From assembly GCF_023898315.1 (NCBI RefSeq), contig NC_064616.1, forward strand, positions 535,327,102 through 535,391,101: a DNA stretch of 64,000 nucleotides, in the 5' to 3' direction. This document shows positions 33,501 to 43,784 of the stretch, in pieces. The notes under the pieces were generated by a model. That model made no database searches, was not told where the DNA came from, and saw only the letters and a program-made list of their open reading frames with translations. The translations under genes and the position numbers were made by a program. This DNA comes from Schistocerca nitens (Eukaryota > Arthropoda > Insecta > Orthoptera > Acrididae). Position 1 is the stretch's first letter, and each line of letters starts with the position of its first letter.

Positions 33501-34045
33501 ACCCAAGATTTCGCCATCATCATTTAAATATACAGTAAAGCAGCACGCCGTCGGGAAAAATTACGGCTCCAGTTTCCCTTCGCTTTCAGCCGTTCGCAGT
33601 ACCAGCACAGCAAGGCCGTTTTTGTTAATGTTACAAGGTCAGATCAGTCAATCATCCAGACTATTGCCTCTGCATCTACTGAAAAGGCTGCTGCCCCTCT
33701 TCAGGAACCAAACGTTCGTCTGGCCTCTCAACAGACACCCTTCCGCCGGCCGGAGTGGCCGTGCGGTTCTGGGCGTTACAGTCTGGATCCAAGCGACCGC
33801 TACGGTCGCAGGTTCGAATCCTGCCTCGGGCATGGATGTGTGTGATGTCCTTAGGTTAGTTAGGTTTAATTAGTTCTAAGTTCTAGGCGACTGATGACCT
33901 GAGAAGTTAAGTCGCATAGTGCTCAGAGCCATTTGAACCACCCAAGACACCCTTCCATTGTGGTTTTATCTATGGTATGGCATTCTGTATCGCTGAGGCA
34001 CGCAAGCCTCCTCACCAATGGCAAGGTCCATGGTTCATGCGAAGG
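30599..34045 (-). mobile_element. RTE-like LINE, near full length, degenerate
   Basis: The minus-strand copy ends in a GTTGTTGTTG repeat (the CAA-type tail) at 30599. Motifs in order from the 5' side: a leader with CCTTTTCAGTAG-type blocks (33950-33500), endonuclease GVGLIMNKKIGTRINFY (about 33200-33240) and VVNVYMLTSS, then RT LSRNKAPGVDNIPLELL, TGEIPTDFKKNVIIPIPKK, NYRTISLI, RFADDTLIL (about 31327-31353) and EIRYLGSKITDDGRS (about 31110-31160). These are RTE-clade patterns. Numerous frameshifts. A SINE-A sits in the leader. Confidence 0.8.
33745..33944 (+). mobile_element. SINE-A copy
   Basis: Complete. An exact 12-bp TSD AGACACCCTTCC lies at 33733-33744 and 33945-33956. It lies inside the 5' leader of the RTE-like LINE. 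Confidence 0.95.
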
Positions 34046-34336
34046 CACTGGATGGAACTATGGAAAAATGAAATTTATGGCACAAGCTGACTGCAATAAG
34101 GGATCGGTTGGTAGGACACATTCTGAGACACCAAGACATCACCAATTTAATACACGAGGGAAATGTGGGGGTAAAAATTGTAAGAGAGAGACCAAGAGAT
34201 GAATACCATCAGCAGATTCGGAAGGATGTAAGTTGCACTACTTGACTGGAGATGAAGAGGCTTGCTAAGTATAGAGTAGCATGGAGAGCTGCATCAAATC
34301 CGTCTTTGGACTGAAGACCACAATAGCAACAGCAGC
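34046..34336 (+). pseudogene. RTE-like LINE, plus-strand 3' end
   Basis: Reads GHILRHQ-like HILRHQDITNLIHEGNVG, VKIVRERPRDEYHQQIRKDV, RVAWRAASNPSLD and then a GAAGACCACAATAGCAACAG tail. It completes the plus-strand copy that begins at 30235; the minus copy lies between the two pieces. Confidence 0.75.
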
Positions 34337-34339
34337 TAA

Positions 34340-35434
34340 ATACCATAAGATCAAATAAGCATCGCCATTTTGGCCACAGACGGGTCAGTCGAGCCCCATC
34401 AGTTTCTCGTCTAGGCAGGGCCTGTTGAAAGCACTAACGACACATGCGTCGGCTTGGGGCACCAAACAGAGGGGCGCTCATGTGCATATTACAACTAGTA
34501 GCGAAAACTGAGACTGGTGAAGGTGTACGAGGGAAAGGAGGAGGGGCGGTGAGCGCCAAATGATAAATCGCTTGTATGGAAAAATGTTGTGGAATTGGCT
34601 CTGCATCCGTCACCCGATGGCGTCACGTGGACGTGGTATGGAGGGTTTGGGGTTAGCACACTGCACTCCCGTCGGTTTCCGAGTTATAACGCATAGGCTT
34701 TGTCAAACACACAACGTACGTAGCGAGGCCACAGCGCCTGTCAGAGCATTGCAGCCTCGTGGCGAAGACGCGTGAATAGCGCTCGTCTACATCACTCGAT
34801 TTGCACGCGCAAGCGGAAACACGCGGCTGGCGGTCACTCACTCGGTATCGTATGGCGCTCAATCACCGAGTGATGGGCATCAGTCGCCTGACATCGCCAT
34901 GCGAGTAAAGGGACACGCAATAGGAAGTCGGTCTGGCTCACCTGACTCGCACGCTGTTCCAGCTGCTGCGAGTGACGTCAGAGACCACACAGGCGCTCAC
35001 AGCTTTGACACAACGTAGCGGCACTTATGGCTCGGCAGGCAATCAAATGCGCTTAGAATTAGAATTTCCATTTAGATGTCTATTTTCCATGTTTTCTAGG
35101 GAAAGGCGTACACTGTATGCTTGAGATTCAACAAGTGTTACCATAGTATAAATAAAATTAAAGTGAAAACCGAATTTAAATGTTATTCAAGGTCATTGTT
35201 TCAGTTGTGAAATTGCATACTTCTGTGAAATAATTGCTGATGAATTACTGCTCAATTTCAATCAGCTCCTAAAATCGCATAGATATTTACACATTTTTTA
35301 ATCAGAATAAATTAAAGAGATCTATGTCGAGAGTGTGACACAATATAATTGTGAGCTTTGTTTATAATTAACTAAAAAACTTGAAACCACGCCGTAGGTT
35401 TCCATGAATAAATCGACCAAGTGAACTAGTATAT
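34340..35434. other. Unassigned DNA
   Basis: No coding region recognised. A weak tRNA-like stretch (GGGGTTAGCACACTGCACTC near 34649) resembles the SINE-B A box but has no SINE body, so I do not call it. Confidence 0.4.
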
Positions 35435-35629
35435 GTTTCAAATGGCTCTGAGCACTATGGGACTTAACATCTGTGGTCATCAGTCCCCTAGAACTTAGAA
35501 CTACTTAAACCTAACTAACCTAAGGACATCACATACATCCATGCCCGAGGCAGGATTCGAACCTACGACCGTAGCAGTCGCGCGGTTCCGGACTGAAGCG
35601 CCTAGACCCGCTCGGTCACAACGGCCGGC
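35435..35629 (-). mobile_element. SINE-A copy
   Basis: Complete minus-strand copy from TTTCAAATGGCTCTGAGCAC to ACGGCCGG. No clear TSD. Confidence 0.9.
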
Positions 35630-35745
35630 TGAGAAAGGGGTTTAACACACAATAAAAGAACCTTTAAAAACCAGTTGTCTCGGACTAGCCGGTTAATAGG
35701 ATACACACTTGCAAATAAATAGAGAACGGAGAATGTTTCACCGCC

Positions 35746-36018
35746 CAATGGATGTTCGAGACCACCAGGTTTCCAGAGGGTGCGTTTCTGGATGAGGTAT
35801 CGAATATATTGCTTCCCCCTACTTATACCTCCCGAGGAGATCACGAATGTAAAATTAGAGAGATTCGAGCGCGCAAGGAGGCTTTCAGACAGTCGTTCTT
35901 CCCGCGAACCATACGCGACTGGAACAGAAAAGGGAGGTAATGACAGTGGCACGTAAAGTGCCCTCCGCCACACACCGTTGGGTGGCTTGCGGAGTATAAA
36001 TGTAGATGTAGATGTAGA
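35746..36018 (+). mobile_element. CR1/L2-like LINE, 3' end only
   Basis: Encodes FPEGAFLDEVSNILLPPTYT, RKEAFRQSFFPRTIRDWNR and a stop, then the 3' UTR GTAAAGTGCCCTCCGCCACA and a (ATGTAG)n tail. Same family as 26224-29207, in the opposite orientation, and dead on arrival by 5' truncation. Confidence 0.9.
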
Positions 36019-37215
36019 TTAGCAGTTGCCGTTATATATTCATGCTGTGTTTTACAAAATAATGTGCCAGAAAGGGATGACTATAAATATTAAGACACAT
36101 TGCACGTCCCTCCAGAACTGGAAATTCCCCCTTGTCCCGTAAGCTGTCGAACGTCATCATGCAATTTGTTTCAGGATGCAAGGTAGAACTGGCAGCTTCA
36201 ACCAGTGTACGGACACTGAAGACAGTGTTCACAATTGGCAGCGCTACAATTGGCAGTGCTACAAAATGAGTGAACGAAGCAAGAACTCAGTAGCTCCTAA
36301 CGTTTAACATCACCAGACTTTTAATTCAAAGTCTCCTACAGCGTTTATGGAATGCTGCTGGACGTCCAGAATCATTTAAGGTGTTTTGGGATTAACTGGT
36401 GAGTGAGCTTGTCGTTAGAATACGAAAAAATTTTTTCGATCTGACATCGGTCAATACAATCACGTAGAGCTTTGAGATACAACATTTTTCAGAAGATACA
36501 CTGGATTCGAGTATAGAAAAGAGTTCGTATTATTCCCGCGCACTTGCAATTTGTGTATCGTGGAATGTCAAGAGACGATTGTAAGACGTTTTCCACCTTT
36601 CTATTGCCAACTGTAATTGTTGCACTAAAGTCTTATCACGGTTTAAAAAGATGTAGTCCATTTTTATTGCTGTCCATGACCAAGGGAGGCTTACATCAAA
36701 CATCACACACATATAATAGCAAAAGAAATGTCAAAGAAATCGGGTCACGAGTTTAGAATACAATAATGTCTTAAACATAAGATTTAATTAGGAATGCGAT
36801 TTGAGAGATGTCGTTAAGTCGAATCACAATGAATTATTTGTCAAGAACTACAGCGGAATTAAGGAATTCTCAATTTTTCCTGAAGAAGATTATGAGCTGA
36901 AAGTCATACATCGGTGTCATGATTCAAGACTAAATCAGGAGTTCACTGCATGTGTAGAACGTATTTTCTTTAGTGTCATAACGGTAAATCTCCGTAAATC
37001 AAATAAAGTTTCTGATGAGAGATTAAAAAAAAAGAGTTGTTCTGATAACTAATTTAAAAGAAACGAAAAGTACATTCGTTTAATGACTGACAAATAACTG
37101 GAGCTACAAATGCATCTGGATTTCAAATGTATCTGTTATCTTTAACACTTTTTGTTCACAGGTGACAAATAAGGGCTTTTATCTGTGTAAGCGAAAAATG
37201 TTTCAGATAAAGTTT
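36019..37215. other. Unassigned DNA
   Basis: AT-rich. An 83-codon plus-strand frame at 36801-37052 shows no known motif. A short direct repeat ACAATTGGCAGYGCTACA occurs at about 36231-36262. Confidence 0.35.
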
Positions 37216-37224
37216 ATTCACAAA

Positions 37225-37421
37225 TGGTTCAAATGGCTCTGAGCGCTATGGGACTTAACATCTGAGGTCATTGGTCCCCTAGAACTTAAAACTACTTAAA
37301 CCCAACTAACCTAAGGACATCACACACATCCATGCCCGAGGCAGGATTCGAACCTGCGACCAGAGCGGTCGCGCGGTTCCAGACTGAAGCGCCTAGAACC
37401 GCTCGGCCATAGCGGCCGGCA
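37225..37421 (-). mobile_element. SINE-A copy
   Basis: Complete. A 9-bp TSD ATTCACAAA lies at 37216-37224 and 37422-37430. Confidence 0.93.
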
Positions 37422-37430
37422 ATTCACAAA

Positions 37431-37764
37431 AAAGGAATAGTAATTTATACCTGTATTCGTTATTCGCCATTTGCATTAATTTCGCCCAAGTCTGGTGCTA
37501 AGTGAAGTGCATCGCGTATGCGCACATTGTGAATTCGCAGCTTGTATAGGAGTGAGTGCGGGCGCTTTAAGTACGTGTTGGTCACGCGGCTATGCCTGCC
37601 ACGTATACATGCGCTCACGTGGTTGTCATTAGCATTAATAATCTTGAGCAACTTCCGACAACGTTTGTGAATCGTATTATCGCTCTCACTCGCATACCAG
37701 AGACGCGTGCGGACCAGGCGGCTGCAGGGCTCTAGCGTCTGTCCAGACAAGTCCCCACCACAAA

Positions 37765-37766
<2 letters not shown>
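37431..37766. other. Unassigned DNA with an unassigned open frame
   Basis: A 96-codon minus-strand open frame (37460-37750) is not recognised and no repeat end is visible. Confidence 0.3.

Positions 37767-37825
<59 letters not shown>
37767..37825. repeat. (GA)n microsatellite
   Basis: About 29 uninterrupted GA units. Confidence 0.95.
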
Positions 37826-37827
<2 letters not shown>

Positions 37828-38104
37828 ATATAATTAGTCCTTAGTTCTGATCACAGATTCGAACTCCCAAGGAAATTCCGAGTACATTAATACCAAACAG
37901 AGACCGGTCGGTAAATTAACCCGGCAGTGGTGTGCGGGGGTGCAGTGTACCCATTCTGACGAACTTCTATAATTAAATGGTAAATGGCATGTCACACTAC
38001 TTTGCAGTTCCAGGTAGCTGCTACGAGATGTCAGCAGAGAGGTGGGAGTGTGTTTTTGTAACTTTAGTTTTGCACTGGACTACGTGAGGTGCTGCTAAAC
38101 AAGT

Positions 38105-38341
38105 TGGGGTTGGGTTGTTTTGGGGGAAGAGACCAAACTGCGAGGTCATCGGTCTCATCGGATTAGGGAAGGACGGTGAAGGAAGTAGGCCGTGCCCTTT
38201 CAGAGGAACCATCCCGGCATTTGCCTGGAGCGATTTAGGGAAATCACGGAAAACCCAAATCAGGATGGCCGGACGCGGGATTGAACCGTCGTCCTCCCGA
38301 ATGCGAGTCCAGTGTGCTAACCACTGCGCCACCTCGCTCGG
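38105..38341 (-). mobile_element. SINE-B, complete tRNA-derived copy
   Basis: On the minus strand the head reads as tRNA-like, with A box GGTGGCGCAGTGGTTAGCAC and B box GGTTCAATCCCG. The body contains GATTTAGGGAAATC-type and CATTTGCCTGGAGCG blocks, and the 3' end AAACAACCC. An exact 12-bp TSD TGCTAAACAAGT lies at 38093-38104 and 38342-38353. Confidence 0.95.
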
Positions 38342-38454
38342 TGCTAAACAAGTCTGTGCATGCTGGGGTTTGCGAAACCCCAACACACCACCCTCGTATC
38401 TCAAGGCGGAAAAGTCAATATAGCTATTTCATTGCATTTTCCTGCGTATTTTGC

Positions 38455-38642
38455 CGGCCGCGGTGGTCTAGCGGTTCTAGGCGCTCAGTCCGGAACCGCG
38501 CGACTGCTACGGTCGCAGGTTCGAATCCTGCCTCGGGCATGGATGTGTGTGATGTCCTTAGGTTAGTTAGGTTTAAGTGGTTCTAAGTTCTAGGGGACTG
38601 ATGACCACAGATGTTAAGTCCCATAGTGCTCAGAGCCCAACT
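38455..38642 (+). mobile_element. SINE-A copy
   Basis: Complete. An exact 12-bp TSD TGCGTATTTTGC lies at 38443-38454 and 38643-38654. Confidence 0.95.
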
Positions 38643-38654
38643 TGCGTATTTTGC

Positions 38655-39340
38655 TTAAGATAAGATATTTGATTACGTAATTAAGAGCAAATACTGTTAT
38701 AGTTAGCTCGTTACGGGGCTGAAGGACCACGTGCAGGCACTGACAGATGACTACTTGATGAGGGGACAATTTATTCTAATTGTGGAGATGTAAAAGGTGT
38801 TATTGTCAGTGGTCACGACACATCAGAGCAGGAAGAAGATGAAAATGTGGTAGGTGGAAGTTATTATCTGGGGTAAAGATGGAAACACTACATGGTATCT
38901 GGGGTAAAGATGGAAACACTACATGGAGAAAAGAATTGTGTCATTACGGAGAAATTAGATGAGGAATTGTGAAAATGTTTTGCATAATAAGTGTGTTGTG
39001 GTACTGTCTATACATAAAACATATTTTAACGATTTTAACCTAAGCTATTTCAACACAACAGCTTTAGATACAAAACGATAAATTAATTATTGTGCAACTC
39101 ATTCCCTGTAACTGGTATGTGGTTAATAATAGATCAAATTCCATTTTATGGTTGTAACTGTGTGTTGATAATCAATATATAACACAAAAGTACGTGTACA
39201 ATGTGCGTGCTACTAAAACTCGGAAAAGAGTCCTGGTACGATCAAGGGAGTTACATGGTGTAGTAGCCCTCTATCCCTCAACCATGAAGAAGGTTCCCGT
39301 TTTTACCTGGGAACGTGCTATTGAAGATATAATGGCTGGG
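38655..39340. other. Unassigned DNA upstream of the heat-shock-type promoter
   Basis: Includes an exact 31-bp tandem duplication (38865-38895 and 38896-38926, starting TATCTGGGGTAAAGATGG). The 67-codon frame at 39194-39397 is unrecognised. Confidence 0.4.
38865..38926. repeat. 31-bp exact tandem duplication
   Basis: Two identical adjacent copies starting TATCTGGGGTAAAGATGG, suggesting a recent slippage or repair event. Confidence 0.9.
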
Positions 39341-39354
39341 AACTTTCACACTCT

Positions 39355-39705
39355 TGAAATTTCTAGAACATTCCAGAGTATTCGAGAACATTCCTAAGCT
39401 TTCGAGACTACTCGAGAGCATTTCACAACATTCCAGAATGATCCACAAAGATCCGGAATGTTCTGGAATGTTCGGGAATAATCTGGAACATTCGGGAAGA
39501 TTCCAGAATGTTCAGGACCATCCCGGAATATCCTAGAACATTGTGGAACATTCCAGGGCACTCTCAAATGTTGTGCAGTGTTCTGGAACATTGTAGACCA
39601 TTCGAAGTCTTTTTGGTGTGTTTGGGAATTCGCCACTGCTGGGGCTACCCATTGGTAGGAGTATATAAAGCACGACCCGTCGTGGGTTCGACCTTCAGTT
39701 TCTTG
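39355..39705 (+). promoter_or_regulatory. Heat-shock-type promoter: HSE array, TATA, initiator
   Basis: About 250 bases of alternating GAA and TTC pentamer cores. Clear heat-shock elements include TTCTAGAACATTC (39361-39373) and TTCGAGAACATTC (39381-39393). The longest run, about 39461-39513, contains TTCGGGAATAATCTGGAAC, then CATTCGGGAAGATTCCAG and AATGTTC. Downstream lie TATATAAAG at 39662-39670 and an insect-type initiator TCAGTT at 39695-39700, a spacing typical for a TATA promoter. An A-rich leader with CAAACAAACAGTAAAACAAAC follows, as in insect hsp70 leaders. HSF trimers bind inverted nGAAn units. The first recognisable coding sequence is the Helitron remnant at 39898. Confidence 0.75.
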
Positions 39706-39897
39706 TCAGTGACGAAAGGAGCAACCGAGAAAGTAGTGCAGTGAGTGAATACAAACAAACAGTAAAACAAACAACGAAGTGTGAGTAGTCAAAGTGACAC
39801 AGTGACAGAAAATAAATCGATAATGAAGTGTGAAGAGTGTGTGAAGTTACTTAGTGTATTAGTTAATCAAAAGTTGATTTGATTAATATTTTAGGCA

Positions 39898-40600
39898 ATG
39901 CCCAAACGTGAAAGAGTAAGAGATCTTGCCACTTCTGAAGCAAAACGGCGGAAACAAAAAGAACAGAAAAAAAACCGAGACAGATGAAGAGCGCAAACGA
40001 ACGGCAAGACCACTGTGAGGAGAGAAACCGAAGAACAACGAAATGAACAGACTACAGAATCAAGAACTGCGACACAATCTTATAATAAAAGACTGTGAAC
40101 TCAAGCCAGCCATGAAAATATCACTGTACTAGAAGCGTGGATGAGGACAAGTGAACAGTACTACCTAACAAACACATTGTAATCGGAAAAATGGATAACG
40201 TCTGCCAATTTTGCAAAACGAAAAAGTTCAGTGGAAGTAAACGATGATTTAGCGGCATTAATGGCAAACTTCAGTTACCACCACTGGCGTCAACTCCACA
40301 GGAATTTTTACATTACATGACCAGGGAAATTCCAGAATCAAAACATTTTCTTCAAAACATGAAAGCGTACAACGCCTGCTTCCAAACGACTAACACTAAC
40401 AGAGGTGAAATAGATTTTTTTTTTATTTCCATACAAGGACAAATCTATCACAACATGGGATCATTACTACCGCTACCCAAACGAAGACCATAAATTTCTG
40501 CAAGTATATTTCATCGGAAATGAAGTAATAGACATGCCCGAAAGAACAGACACAACATATTCATATAATTTGATAGGCCTAGCTGGGCAATGAACTCACC
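39898..40600 (+). pseudogene. Helitron N-terminal protein remnant
   Basis: Begins MPKRERVRDLATSEAKRRKQ and stops after 29 codons. In shifting frames it continues with a zinc-finger-like VCQFCKTKKFSG, then LPPLASTPQEFLHYM, SKHFLQNMKAYNACFQTTNT, FISIQGQIYHNMGSLLP and a degraded FLQVYFIGNE-like end near 40530. This matches the Helitron helicase-like N-terminal domain (FQxxGQIYHxxGSLLP). The Rep HUH and helicase domains are absent. It is preceded by the heat-shock-type promoter, with an apparent 3' splice site TTGATTAATATTTTAG just before the ATG. Helitrons move by a rolling-circle process; this copy is dead. Confidence 0.7.
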
Positions 40601-40689
40601 TTCTTCAGTGCGGATGCACAAGTACGTCCGACTTCTTGTGGGAATCTCTGAAGAGCGAATATGGAGGAAATGGACAGGGGCTGCGGATA

Positions 40690-40950
40690 GGTGGCGCTCA
40701 ATGGGAGTGTGGATCGGCTGAGGCGAGCCGAGATGTCCGTGCAGTTGCGCTAACGCTGTGTCCAGGATGGCGCAATGGTTACCGAACCTGCCTAGTCAGT
40801 AGTAGGTCCCGGGCTCGAATACCGATTCGGTACACGCTTTCATTTGTCGCCACCGATTCCGCGTAACGTCCCAATGCAGCTAACAGCACTGATTCCATTC
40901 CATTTCATTCCATTCAATTCCTTTCCTTTCCTTTCTTACCCTCTCCTCAT
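40690..40950 (+). mobile_element. SINE-C, tRNA-like promoter
   Basis: A tRNA-like A box ATGGCGCAATGGTTA (40767-40781) and B box GGGCTCGAATACC (40810-40822), then GTCGCCACCGATTCC and a pyrimidine-rich tail built of CATTCCATT and CTTTCC units. It differs from SINE-A and SINE-B. Boundaries are approximate and no TSD was found. Confidence 0.5.
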
Positions 40951-40988
40951 TCGATTTACATGTAGTCTATGACAGCTGCGGATTCTGC

Positions 40989-41032
40989 GTGGTGTCTGTT
41001 CTTACAGACTGGTCTGAAAGAACAGACACCAC
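40989..41032. repeat. Perfect 15-bp inverted repeat
   Basis: GTGGTGTCTGTTCTT (40989-41003) and AAGAACAGACACCAC (41018-41032) enclose a 14-base loop. This could form a hairpin. It lies about 145 bases beyond the 3' end of the Penelope-like element. Confidence 0.8.
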
Positions 41033-41220
41033 ACAGTCATATAACTTCTGCTTCCCTAATGCTTCCCTATATTCAGCTTGTTCTCCAGCAGAAAATCCGA
41101 AAAATTTGTACATATGTACCTCGGATAACAAAATGAAAAATGTTGTTTGTAAACAAGTACTGTAAGTAGTTAGAATATGTTCGATGAGATTTCGGGATTG
41201 CAGCCGGATCATGTTGACTT

Positions 41221-41268
41221 CTTGCCACGATATTTCGGCTGGCAATCGTCCAGCCATCTTCAGGTGAG
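41221..41268 (-). ncRNA. Hammerhead-ribozyme-like motif, 3' repeat
   Basis: On the minus strand the core CTGAAGA (complement of 41257-41263) is followed by a helix GGCTGG-CCAGCC and then GAAATATC (complement of 41229-41236). CUGANGA, a GC-rich helix II, GAAA and a two-base-pair helix III before the cleavage C are what is described for minimal type I hammerheads in Penelope-like elements. A flanking CAC/GTG could form helix I. One extra T follows CTGAAGA, so activity is uncertain. Confidence 0.5.
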
Positions 41269-41293
41269 TGTCCGTCACTGGAGACTGCAAGTT

Positions 41294-43708
41294 TTTTTTC
41301 CTACTTTATTGTTATTTTGACACCTTATACAAAGGTAGGCCGGCAGCGGCAATACTATGCCGCTCTTCGGCCACAGATAATACGTTGATTACAAGTTGTG
41401 GGGGAGGAGGAAAGAAGGTAGGGGGGTAGGGAAAGCCCGGGGGAGGAGGGAGGGAGGGAGAGAGGGTGTCCTCGGGAAAAAACACAGGGTGCGGTAGAGG
41501 AGGATCAAAGTTGGTAGGAGGGGTAGATGGAGGGGATGAGGGCATCATCAGGGAGGGGGAGTGGGTGGAAGCCACCTTGGGCGAGGGTACGGAGAGTGGA
41601 GAGATGGAGAGCAGGTGGGATGTGGGAATGCAGGTGCGGCAGCGGACAGGGGTGGGAGAGGATGGGGGAGACAAGCGGGTGAGGGGGATCAAGTTTGTCA
41701 GAGGTGTAGAGGATCTGTATCCGTTCGAGGAAAAAGAGGAGGTGCGGGACTGGAATAAGGTCATATAGAATCCGCGTGGGGGAGGGGAGACGGATGCGAT
41801 AGGCGAGACGGAGCGCATGGCGTTCTAGGATTTGAAGGGATTTGTAAAAGATAGGAGGGGCGGAGATCCAGGTGGGATGAGCATAGCAGAGGATAGGGCG
41901 GATAAGGGATCTATAGGTGAGGAGGATGGTGGAGGGGTCCAGACCCCATGTGAGGCCAGAAAGGAGCCTTAGGAGATGGAGGTGGGAAAATGCCTTGGAT
42001 AGTCCGGAGATGGGTGGTCCAGGAGAGGCAACGGTCAAGGGTGACGCCAAGGTACTTAAGGGGGGGGGGGTGAGGGCGATAGGACGGCAATAAATGCTGA
42101 GACAGAAGTCGAGGAGACGGAAGGAAGGGTTGGTTTTGCCGACAATGATCGCCTGGGTCTTGGAAGGATTGACCATGACCAACCACAGGTTACACCAAGT
42201 GGTGAACCGCTCAAGATGGGATTGGAGAAGGTGTTGGGAGCGTAGCAGGGTGGGGGCGAGGGCAAGGAAGGTAGTGTCATCGGCGTACTGGAGAAGGTGG
42301 ATGGGGGGTGAAGGCGGCGGCATATCCGCCGCATACAGAAGGTATAAAAGAGGGGAGAGGACGGAACCTTGGGGCAGACCGGCAGAGGGGTAGAAGGTGT
42401 AGGAATCCGTGTTATGGATGGTGACATAGCAAGGACGTTGGGAAAGAAAGGACCCGATCAGACGGACGTAGTTGATAGGAAGGGCGAAGGTTTGCAGTTT
42501 GAAGAGGAGACCGGAATGCCACACACGGTCATAGATAGGCTCTTTCAAAGTCGAGGGAGAGGAAGATGGCGGAGCGACGAGAGTTGAGCTGTTCGAAGAG
42601 GAGATGAGTGAGGTGAGGGAGAAGGGCATCGGCAGAGAAGAACGGTCGAAAGCCACACTGAGTAACGGGAAGGAGGCGGTGCTGGTGGAGATGCTGGTGG
42701 ATGCGTCGGGTAAGGATGGATTCCAGGACCTTGCTGAAGACTGAGGTAAGGCTGATGGGACAGTAGGAGGAGACAGCGGATGGAGGTTTGTCGGGTTTGA
42801 GGAACATCAGGATACAGGTTTTCCACAGGCCGGGGTAGTGGCCGGTGGACAAGACCACATTATATAGCCTGGCCAGGGTGGAGATGTTGGAGGCGGGAGC
42901 TTCACGTAGGTGGCGATAGGTAACACGACCGTGACCGTGACCGGTGTTGCGTTTCGTGCGGAGTGTAGTGATGATATCCTGAGTGATGGGGGCATTGACT
43001 CCGTTGGGTGTAATGTTGTCCAAGTACTGGAAGCCAGGGGCGAGGGGAGGGACAGAAGTGTCAGTTCGGTCGCGGACATCCGGGAAGTGAGAGTAATCGA
43101 ACTGGGGATCGTCAGGTTGGTAAAGATATCGGAAAGATAGGAGGCAAAGTGATTGGCCTTACTAAGGTTGTCAGGGAAGGGTTGGTCACTATGAAGGAGA
43201 GGGTAGTAGGGGGGGGGGGGTTTAGATCCGGTAAGGCGGCGGAAGGCAGACCAGTAGTTTGACGAGTTGATAGGAAGTGTAGCATTAAGATGGGTGCATG
43301 TCTGTCGCCAGTCCCGGCGTTTCTTAGCCGCGAGCAAGTTTCTTACGTGTCGCTGTAGTTGCCGGTGGCGTCGTAGTGTGTCCGGGTCATGCGTGTGAAG
43401 GAAGGCACGGTAGAGACGGCGGGATTCACGGAGGAGGAGGACGGCCTCTGGGGGCAAAGTAGGACGGTGCGGGTGGATGGCGACGGTAGGGACGTGGGCC
43501 TCCACGGCCTCAGACAAGGTCTGCTGGAGAAAGGAGGCGGCAAGGGTAACATCATTAGGGTGGTGGTACGTGAGGGGGTGGCTATCGACCTGGGTAGAGA
43601 GGGTACCGCGGTAGGCATTCCAGTCGACACGTGAATAATCATGGACGTATTTCGGGGAAGGGTCGATGCAAGGATCGGGACGTGGGCGACGACCGTCTGA
43701 AACGGTGA
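41294..43708 (-). mobile_element. Jockey-like LINE inside the Penelope repeat
   Basis: Poly(A) appears as a T run from 41294. An exact 13-bp TSD GAGACTGCAAGTT lies at 41281-41293 and 43709-43721. RT motifs appear in shifted frames: FKPDKPPSAVSSYCPISLTS-like (about 42800), FLSLDFERAY, AGLPQGSVLSPLLYLLYAAD and LLQYADDTTF (about 42270-42300). The N-terminal linker reads PKYVHDYSRVDWNAYRGTL near 43600. The endonuclease is missing, so it is 5'-truncated. G runs at 42060 and 43210 probably cause apparent frameshifts. Confidence 0.85.
41505..43640 (-). pseudogene. Jockey-like LINE RT, frameshifted
   Basis: Three overlapping open stretches (42807-43640, 42529-43023, 41505-42656) together cover the linker, RT fingers/palm and a long Pro/Leu-rich C-terminus. 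Frameshifts fall near 43000-42810 and 42600-42530. The clade assignment (Jockey) rests on the PQGSVLSPLLY and YADDT blocks. Confidence 0.8.
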
Positions 43709-43784
43709 GAGACTGCAAGTTCCCGGAGTCAACTTTATACCAAAAATTGGCGCGAAAACGCTTGCGCATTGGCCTCCGTCACAG

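Noticed and set aside
33745-33840. Possible tRNA genes in the SINE heads (also at the other SINE-A, -B and -C copies)
   Set aside because: A and B boxes are present but the cloverleaf is imperfect and the sequence runs into a SINE body with TSDs, so they are SINE promoters and not tRNA genes.
37767-37825. CRISPR-like or regulatory repeat
   Set aside because: Simple GA microsatellite; no spacer structure anywhere in the window.
39355-39600. Interpretation of the GAA/TTC array as an ordinary satellite
   Set aside because: The units follow HSE spacing (alternating nGAAn/nTTCn) and lie at promoter distance from a TATA box and initiator, which a random satellite would not explain. A satellite origin of the array is still possible.
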